Positions 58,999 through 64,000 of a stretch of 64,000 bases of DNA are shown here, piece by piece. The stretch comes from Nostoc sp. CHAB 5844 (GTDB lineage Bacteria > Cyanobacteriota > Cyanobacteriia > Cyanobacteriales > Nostocaceae), in the NCBI RefSeq assembly GCF_020829595.1, contig NZ_JAIVFW010000037.1, positions 1 to 64,000 on the forward strand, written 5' to 3'. Position 1 is the stretch's first letter; the number at the start of each line of letters is the position of its first letter. Below the pieces are notes generated by a model that searched no databases, was not told the origin of the DNA, and was given only the letters and a program-made list of their open reading frames with translations. Made by a program: the position numbers and the translations under genes.

Positions 58999-59821
58999 AC
59001 TCTCCTCCCTATTTGCAATAGAATCAAATATTAAAATTGCTAATGGGTAAACAAAAGCTACCCAAATAACTACCGTTGGTAGATACTCTGGGGTCTAGTT
59101 TTGAATACTTACAAGTTCAAGATTGAGATTTTCGGATGTGATGTAGAAGATTAAGTTTTCGTTACTGAGTTTGCTGCCCAAATATTAAACTGAAGGCTTA
59201 CCAGTGAACTGTTGAGCCGTTAAATCAGAATTTTTTATAATTGAGTGAAACTAGCATCCTCAACAAGTTAAACCTTAAAAAGTCATTTTTTTTGATACCA
59301 AGGTTAACGCAACATTAATTCACTCTCCCACAAATATAGGAGTCCGGTTTGATTTCTGAAAAAATCTAAGTATCTGTAGTGGACTGTTTTAGCTGAAACA
59401 GTCAACTACTGGCGTGGCAAGGCTAAAGTTGTGCATTAGCCGTAGGTTGGGTTTCGCTGATGCTCAACCCAACCTACATTTTTTTGCTACGTATATTTCA
59501 AAAATCAAATAAGAGTCCTATAATTTGTTACAAAATTAACCTAGTCTGAAATGTCGGTTACAAGATAACAAATGAAATTTGTCACGCCAGGATAAGTTTA
59601 CAAATTTTTAAAAAATTCAGTTATAAAAGGATCAAATTTTTCTAGTGACGTTTGGCAAACTTGTGTAGTAACTTCGTATATGACCGTGCCTAAGTAAGGT
59701 GCAATATTCTTTATTCGCCAAAAATATCTGAAGGATAAATCAGGAAAATGGTGAATTAATGGTGAAGCTTTGCTATTAATATGCACCTGACTAGGTTTAG
59801 GTGTTACCCATAGAGAGTTTT
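58999..59821. promoter_or_regulatory. Divergent intergenic region (~820 bp) of the oxidation cluster
   Basis: Between the OYE start (minus) and the RoxA-like gene start (plus). AT-rich, with a perfect hairpin at 59442-59477 and a palindromic segment 'gtagtggactgttttagctgaaacagtc' at ~59376-59402 (gactgtttta/ctgaaacagtc). No ORF of substance. A regulator binding site for both arms is expected here but was not identified. Confidence 0.5.
59442..59477 (+). repeat. 12 bp perfect hairpin (GTAGGTTGGGTT) with following T-run
   Basis: GTAGGTTGGGTT, 12-base loop, AACCCAACCTAC, then ATTTTTTT: it looks like a rho-independent terminator but stands mid-intergenic. GTAGGTTGGGTT is a common dispersed palindrome in Nostocales. 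Confidence 0.7.
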
Positions 59822-61822
59822 ATGAACAAAATACGTCTACTGTGGAAGGGCTGTTTGGTGGTCTTCGCCGCGATCGCAATTATATGTTGCGGTTGGTATA
59901 GCACACCCACAGCTCTAGCTAGTGAGTATAGTGAAACACCTGCACCAATTACTAGTGAGTATAATGATGCGGCTTATGCTGATAACTGCGATGGTATCGG
60001 ATATCTCCCGCCATATACTCATGAGCAGTTAACCGATGCCGAAAAAAGAGGTCGTTGTACTTGGTACTTATGGACTGGTGGTAATGCTACATACTATCGA
60101 GAAATAGCCAAGCGCACACATGGTGGTGTTGACTTACTCCAACTGATTGACTCGCGGTTACATGATCAGCGTTTAAAAGACTTTGGTGCAATTAACGATC
60201 CTGGGTGTGAAAAAGCCACAGAAGCAGATCAATACGGGTTGTGGTTGGATAAGTGTAAAGACCCTCTTTCTACTGGTGTGATTGGGTTACGTAAGTTCCC
60301 CAACCCAAAATTTGACGCAGTAAAATGGAACCCTGTTCAATACGCTAAGGATTCGGAAATTGAGCCGCCTTATCTGATTGGACAGTCTTGTGCTATTTGT
60401 CACGTAGCTTTAGATCCACTGAATCCACCCAAAGATAAAGAACACCCGCGATGGGAAAATCTTGTCCCAGCTTTGGGGAACCAGTACATTAAAGAAAGTG
60501 CGTTATTTTCTACTAAACTCAGCCAAGATAGTTTTGTCAGGCAAGTCCTGAACACTCAACGTCCTGGTACATCTGACACATCGCGGATTGCCACAGATCA
60601 CATTAATAATCCGAATGCGATTAATGCGATTTTTAATTTAGGCGATCGCCCCACATACCCAGAGGTAATGAACGACGGTTCCACCAAAGATGTCAATCAC
60701 ATTCTCAAAGATGGTGCAGACTCCACAGGTGTAGCTACTGCTTCTTTGCGAGTCTACGTTAACATTGGGATGTGTGGAGACTACTGGTTAAGTCTTCACG
60801 AAGCTATGTTAGGCAGAACTCCGCAACGTCCTTTTGATATCGAAACAGCCAGAAAGAATTGCGAAGGCTGGAGAGAAACAGAAGCACGTATGGCCGATGC
60901 TGAAGCATTCCTCAAAACTATCAAACCAATGCACCTCAAAGATGCACCAGATGGTGAAGCTTTCTTAACCAAAGACGAGAAGGTTTTAGAACGCGGCAAG
61001 ATAGTTTTTGCTGATACCTGTGCAACTTGTCACTCCAGCAAGAAGCCAACTGCTGAGATTGCTGCTGATCCTGAACAAGCTCAGAAATGGTACGAAGAAT
61101 CTGTACTAAGTAGTAATTTCCTCGACCACAACTTCTTGTCTGATGACCAGCGCTACCCAGTTACACTTATTGGTACTAATATTGCCCGTTCTTTAGGAAC
61201 TAACGCTACTAAAGGCCATATCTGGGATGAGTTCTCTTCCAAAACTTATAAAGAACTACCTTCGCCTGGTGAACTGTCGCTGTATAATCCCTTCAACGAA
61301 GCCAAACCGATCAATTTCCAAATACCAGAAGGCGGCTTGGGATATTACCGCACACCTTCATTAATTAGTGTTTGGGCAACAGCACCATTTCTTCATAACA
61401 ACACTCTAGGTTTGTATAATGAAGATCCTTCTGTGAAAGGTCGTATAGAAGCCTACACAGATGCTATAGAAAAACTGCTTTGGCCGGAAAAACGTGAAGG
61501 CATTATCAGCAGAACAGATCGCAAAACTAAATTAGAATTACCGCCAGGAGAGCCAAATCCCAAATTGCGGCTGCCTGTGCCTAAAGGTACGCCTGTAGAC
61601 TTGTTGGCAAATGTCAATATAAGAGAGGCAATTACTTCTCTAAATCTTGGTAATTTATTCCAAGACTTAAGACCAGAAGGCGGTATCAAAGGTAAGCTTG
61701 CCCGTGTATTATTACGAGCGAATAATTCCCCTGACTTCGTTGAAGATAGGGGTCATACTTTTGGTTCCAATTTATCTGATGATGACAAAAAAGCACTCAT
61801 CGAGTTCGTAAAAACTTTCTAA
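59822..61822 (+). CDS. RoxA-like di-heme cytochrome / dioxygenase, 666 aa
   Basis: ATG 59822 with GAGAG upstream; a signal peptide (LVVFAAIAIICCGWYSTPTALAS) exports it. Heme-c motifs CAICH (190-194) and CATCH (400-404) in a protein of 666 residues; rubber oxygenase RoxA has, to my memory, nearly the same length and heme spacing. After the second heme come LGYYRTPSLISVWATAPFLHNNTLGLYN and an acidic/basic C-terminus. RoxA-type enzymes add O2 across C=C bonds of long chains, cleaving them. Here the substrate may be unsaturated fatty acids or isoprenoids. It stands on the opposite strand from the other two di-heme genes. Confidence 0.85.
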   Translation: MNKIRLLWKGCLVVFAAIAIICCGWYSTPTALASEYSETPAPITSEYNDAAYADNCDGIGYLPPYTHEQLTDAEKRGRCTWYLWTGGNATYYREIAKRTHGGVDLLQLIDSRLHDQRLKDFGAINDPGCEKATEADQYGLWLDKCKDPLSTGVIGLRKFPNPKFDAVKWNPVQYAKDSEIEPPYLIGQSCAICHVALDPLNPPKDKEHPRWENLVPALGNQYIKESALFSTKLSQDSFVRQVLNTQRPGTSDTSRIATDHINNPNAINAIFNLGDRPTYPEVMNDGSTKDVNHILKDGADSTGVATASLRVYVNIGMCGDYWLSLHEAMLGRTPQRPFDIETARKNCEGWRETEARMADAEAFLKTIKPMHLKDAPDGEAFLTKDEKVLERGKIVFADTCATCHSSKKPTAEIAADPEQAQKWYEESVLSSNFLDHNFLSDDQRYPVTLIGTNIARSLGTNATKGHIWDEFSSKTYKELPSPGELSLYNPFNEAKPINFQIPEGGLGYYRTPSLISVWATAPFLHNNTLGLYNEDPSVKGRIEAYTDAIEKLLWPEKREGIISRTDRKTKLELPPGEPNPKLRLPVPKGTPVDLLANVNIREAITSLNLGNLFQDLRPEGGIKGKLARVLLRANNSPDFVEDRGHTFGSNLSDDDKKALIEFVKTF

Positions 61823-61855
61823 AACAACTCGTCAGAATGCTAAGTATTTAATTAG

Positions 61856-61882
61856 TCGTTCCCAGGTGCAACTTGGGAACGA
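61856..61882 (+). terminator. Hairpin after the RoxA-like gene
   Basis: TCGTTCCCA, 9-base loop, TGGGAACGA: an exact 9 bp stem 33 bp past the stop, followed by ATAAATATTTG. A likely terminator or 3' stabiliser; 'cgttcccaggtgcaacctgggaacga' is also a common repeat. Confidence 0.6.
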
Positions 61883-61928
61883 ATAAATATTTGTAAAAAA
61901 GTCAATGGTCAAGATTTATTGGTTATTA

Positions 61929-62060
61929 GATCTCTTGCATAAATATTTTTTGTCTCACGCAAAGGCGAGGCAGTGCGTTGGGCGGGTTTCCCGACTTGAA
62001 GCAACTGCCGTTGCAAAGACGCAAAGAAAAGAGCGCAAATAACGACTTTTGCAAGAGACT
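61929..62060 (+). repeat. ~130 bp MITE-like repeat
   Basis: Ends TCTCTTGCATAAAT and ACTTTTGCAAGAGA (inverted), interior 'tcacgcaaaggcgaggcagtgcgttgggcgggtttcccgacttgaagc' module, the same family found at 25.5 kb, 9.85 kb and 1.1 kb. It lies between the RoxA-like gene and the lipase gene; the rest of the 390 bp gap holds 'aaatgacaaatgacaaataaaaaatgac' repeats and no gene. Confidence 0.65.
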
Positions 62061-62212
62061 CCATGAACAGAATTCACAACGAAGGTATGAAAATTTCTTC
62101 CCTTTACACCCTTACACCCTGATACCCCTACACCCATTTTCAAGGCAGGTCTATTGTTATCCACAAATGACAAATGACAAATAAAAAATGACAATAACCA
62201 GGGAGAATATCA

Positions 62213-63628
62213 ATGCAGTATTTACCAATTATTTATGTTCGCGGCTATGCAGGGACAGACAAAGATGTTGACCAAACTGTGAATGATCCATTTTATGGAT
62301 TTAATAGTGGTTCAACTCATATTCGTGTGGGAGAACAAGGTACTCCAGAAAAGTTTTTTTTCGAGAGTCCATTGTTGCGGTTGATGGCTGACCACGATTA
62401 TCGCCCTGTATTTGATAATAAGCAGTTGAGCAGTACAATCAAAACCATTTGGATTTATCGATTTTATGATATTACTTCACCCAGTTGGAATTCTGAGAAC
62501 ACAGTCAGACTAGAAATCGAGGAAATAGCCAAGGGTTTAAGAGACCTAATTAATCTAGTCAAACAGCAAAGTGGGGCAAATAAAGTTTATCTTATTGCTC
62601 ACTCAATGGGAGGTCTTGTCTGTCGTAGTTTGATCCAAAAAATTTATCCAGACAACGGCGAAAAAGCTGAAGATCATATTGATAAATTATTTACTTACGG
62701 CACACCTCATGGTGGGATTTATTTTCAAGTTGGTAGCGGCTTAATTGAAGGTGTCAGAGACACATTGAGATGGAATAATTCTGATGATTTTGGCCCCCAA
62801 AGAATGTATGAATATTTTACGCCACAAAATAAACTAGACTTAATGCGTTCCCTACCGCAGAATTTTGACCCACAAAGTCTTGCGGATGCTTTTTCACCAG
62901 ACCGCGTTTTTTGTATTATTGGTACTAATGCGCGTGATTATGAAAATGCGGCTGGCTTTTCACAAAAAGCTGTAGGGCCGCAAAGTGATGGTTTAGTTCA
63001 AATAGATAAAGCTTATGTAAGAGGAGCGCATCGGGCTTATATCCATCGGACTCATGGCGGCCGTTATGGTATGGTGAATTCGGAAGAAGCCTATCAAAAT
63101 CTGCAACGATTTTTGTTTGGTGATATCAAAGTCAAACTGTCTCTTAGTAATGTAGAATTAAGCGATCGCCAAAATACTTTTTATCAAATGGAAGTCCGAG
63201 TGGCTTTGCGTGGTCTTCCTACTCCCATACACGAACAAGCAATTGACCGTTATTGTCCCATTACGGTGGAATTAATCAGGGATAAACCTGTGCCACTATT
63301 TACAGCTTTCTTAATTCCACGCTATGCAGTCAATGCGGATAATACTTGTAGATATGCAATTCGTTTGGCGCTGCATTCTTTCACAAAAAAAGAAAGAGAT
63401 TGGTTGTTTGATAGTCACATCGATCAGCTACCTTTGTGGTCTGATTATTTAATTGTTGATGTTACAAAAGAAAATGGTACATATGAAGCAAAATACAGTT
63501 GGAACTCTGAAAATCAACAGCCAAGTATTGACTTAAATGTAGGTGCTGATGTTCTCTTACCACAACGAGGTCGAGATGTTGTTGGTGCAAAAGCAGCAGT
63601 AAAGTTGGAAATTTCGCAGTGGAAATAA
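62213..63628 (+). CDS. Lipase/esterase-like alpha/beta hydrolase with C-terminal beta domain
   Basis: 471 residues. YLPIIYVRGYAGTD carries the oxyanion strand, VYLIAHSMGGLVCR the nucleophile Ser (AHSMGG), FTYGTPHGG follows, SDGLVQIDKA (~262) may hold the acid and YIHRTHGG the catalytic His. An extra domain (~300-460) is beta-rich and may bind substrate. The protein has no signal peptide. In the lipid-oxidation cluster it can provide free fatty acids; the active centre is complete. Confidence 0.85.
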   Translation: MQYLPIIYVRGYAGTDKDVDQTVNDPFYGFNSGSTHIRVGEQGTPEKFFFESPLLRLMADHDYRPVFDNKQLSSTIKTIWIYRFYDITSPSWNSENTVRLEIEEIAKGLRDLINLVKQQSGANKVYLIAHSMGGLVCRSLIQKIYPDNGEKAEDHIDKLFTYGTPHGGIYFQVGSGLIEGVRDTLRWNNSDDFGPQRMYEYFTPQNKLDLMRSLPQNFDPQSLADAFSPDRVFCIIGTNARDYENAAGFSQKAVGPQSDGLVQIDKAYVRGAHRAYIHRTHGGRYGMVNSEEAYQNLQRFLFGDIKVKLSLSNVELSDRQNTFYQMEVRVALRGLPTPIHEQAIDRYCPITVELIRDKPVPLFTAFLIPRYAVNADNTCRYAIRLALHSFTKKERDWLFDSHIDQLPLWSDYLIVDVTKENGTYEAKYSWNSENQQPSIDLNVGADVLLPQRGRDVVGAKAAVKLEISQWK

Positions 63629-63636
63629 GTTTTTAA

Positions 63637-63670
63637 ACGCAGAGGTACGCGGAGTTACGCTAAGTTTTTA
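63637..63670. repeat. Short dispersed repeat (ACGCAGAGGTACGCGGAGTT)
   Basis: The sequence 'aaacgcagaggtacgcggagttacgctaagt' between lipase and SDR genes is the same repeat type as at 16740. It is short and lies 65 bp before the SDR start. Confidence 0.6.
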
Positions 63671-63692
63671 GGAATATAATAGAGGTAAAGTT

Positions 63693-64000
63693 ATGCAAAG
63701 CGATCGCAAAAAAACCGCTCTTATTACTGGTGCATCTGGTGGGATTGGCTATGAATTTGTCAAGTTATTTGCTCAAGATGGTTATAACTTGGTTTTAGTT
63801 GCTAGAAGTGAGCAAAAACTTAATCAAATGGCTGATGAGTTAAAAGGTAAGTTTGGTATTGATGTCAAAGTTATTGCTAAGGATTTAGCTAATCCTGCTG
63901 CACCAGAAGAAGTTTTTTCGGAACTGCAACAAGCAGCGATTAAGGTTGATATTCTCATCAACAATGCTGGATTTGCCAGCTATGGTTTGTTTCATGAAAC
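63693..64000 (+). CDS. Short-chain dehydrogenase/reductase (partial at window end)
   Basis: ATG 63693 with AGAGG upstream. The Rossmann glycine motif TGASGGIG and the conserved NNAG are visible within the first ~90 residues; the catalytic Tyr-Lys lies beyond the window. NAD(P)-dependent oxidation/reduction of an alcohol or ketone. It follows the lipase by ~65 bp on the same strand and is presumably part of the oxidation cluster. Confidence 0.88.
   Translation, partial: MQSDRKKTALITGASGGIGYEFVKLFAQDGYNLVLVARSEQKLNQMADELKGKFGIDVKVIAKDLANPAAPEEVFSELQQAAIKVDILINNAGFASYGLFHE

Noticed and set aside
49649-64000. A plant-like jasmonate pathway in the lipoxygenase cluster
   Set aside because: No allene oxide synthase, cyclase or peroxisomal-type beta-oxidation gene is seen, and the OYE is of the FeS type, not OPR-like.
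1-64000. CRISPR array or regular spacer repeats
   Set aside because: Repeats are palindromic, dispersed and in tandem heptamers; no direct repeats with uniform unique spacers were seen.
1-64000. tRNA or rRNA genes
   Set aside because: No cloverleaf with T-loop or anticodon-loop pattern was recognised by eye; a covariance scan would be needed to be sure.

Overview
The window looks like chromosome of a filamentous, Nostoc-like cyanobacterium. The evidence is the density of HIP1 octamers (GCGATCGC) on both strands, heptanucleotide STRR-type repeats, many dispersed GC-rich palindromic repeats, several proteins of cyanobacterial type (WD40, Uma2, a cyanobacterial-type halorhodopsin, a lipoxygenase) and an AT-rich background. 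No tRNA, rRNA or CRISPR array was recognised.

Layout. 0-1 kb: end of a small-gene cluster, possibly prophage-derived. 1-4 kb: MFS exporter and a small hydrolase between two direct copies of a ~300 bp repeat. 4-7 kb: ferrochelatase-like protein with a His tail, Rieske protein, small secreted and membrane proteins. 7.5-8.2 kb: light-driven anion pump with TSD motif. 8.4-16.7 kb: divergent pbpC and alpha-2-macroglobulin genes, a periplasmic peptidoglycan/defence pair. 16.9-25.8 kb: accessory region with decayed genes: truncated permease, truncated WD40 protein joined to a metzincin fragment at a HIP1 site, deleted beta-propeller gene, and a cyclic-nucleotide-binding gene split by a 157 bp element. 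25.9-35.4 kb: chemosensory cluster, cheA-cheW-mcp-cheB-cheR on the minus strand and response regulator-cheC-hybrid kinase on the plus strand. 35.5-38.6 kb: two sugar-kinase-type genes and a DOMON-like protein. 39.8-45.5 kb: carotenoid oxygenase, FeS/MBL hydrolase, thioredoxin-like-pyrH-frr, alpha/beta hydrolase.

45.5-48.5 kb is a toxin-antitoxin island. It has an antitoxin with a nine-codon stump of its VapC, a methyltransferase followed by an attC-like (integron cassette) hairpin, a toxin killed by one stop codon, and one intact VapC pair. Three copies of the end of the preceding hydrolase gene bracket these modules.

49.6-64 kb is the most coherent unusual system: a lipoxygenase with two lipase-type hydrolases, three di-heme c-type cytochromes of the RoxA/cytochrome c peroxidase type, an Old Yellow Enzyme with an FeS motif, an SDR, an ABM monooxygenase, a saccharopine-dehydrogenase-like enoyl reductase candidate and a small membrane protein, arranged around a divergent intergenic region. 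I infer an extracytoplasmic lipid-oxidation (oxylipin) pathway: lipases release fatty acids, the lipoxygenase makes hydroperoxides, di-heme enzymes cleave or reduce them, and flavin/NAD(P) enzymes reduce the enone/aldehyde products. This pathway is inference from family membership and co-location.
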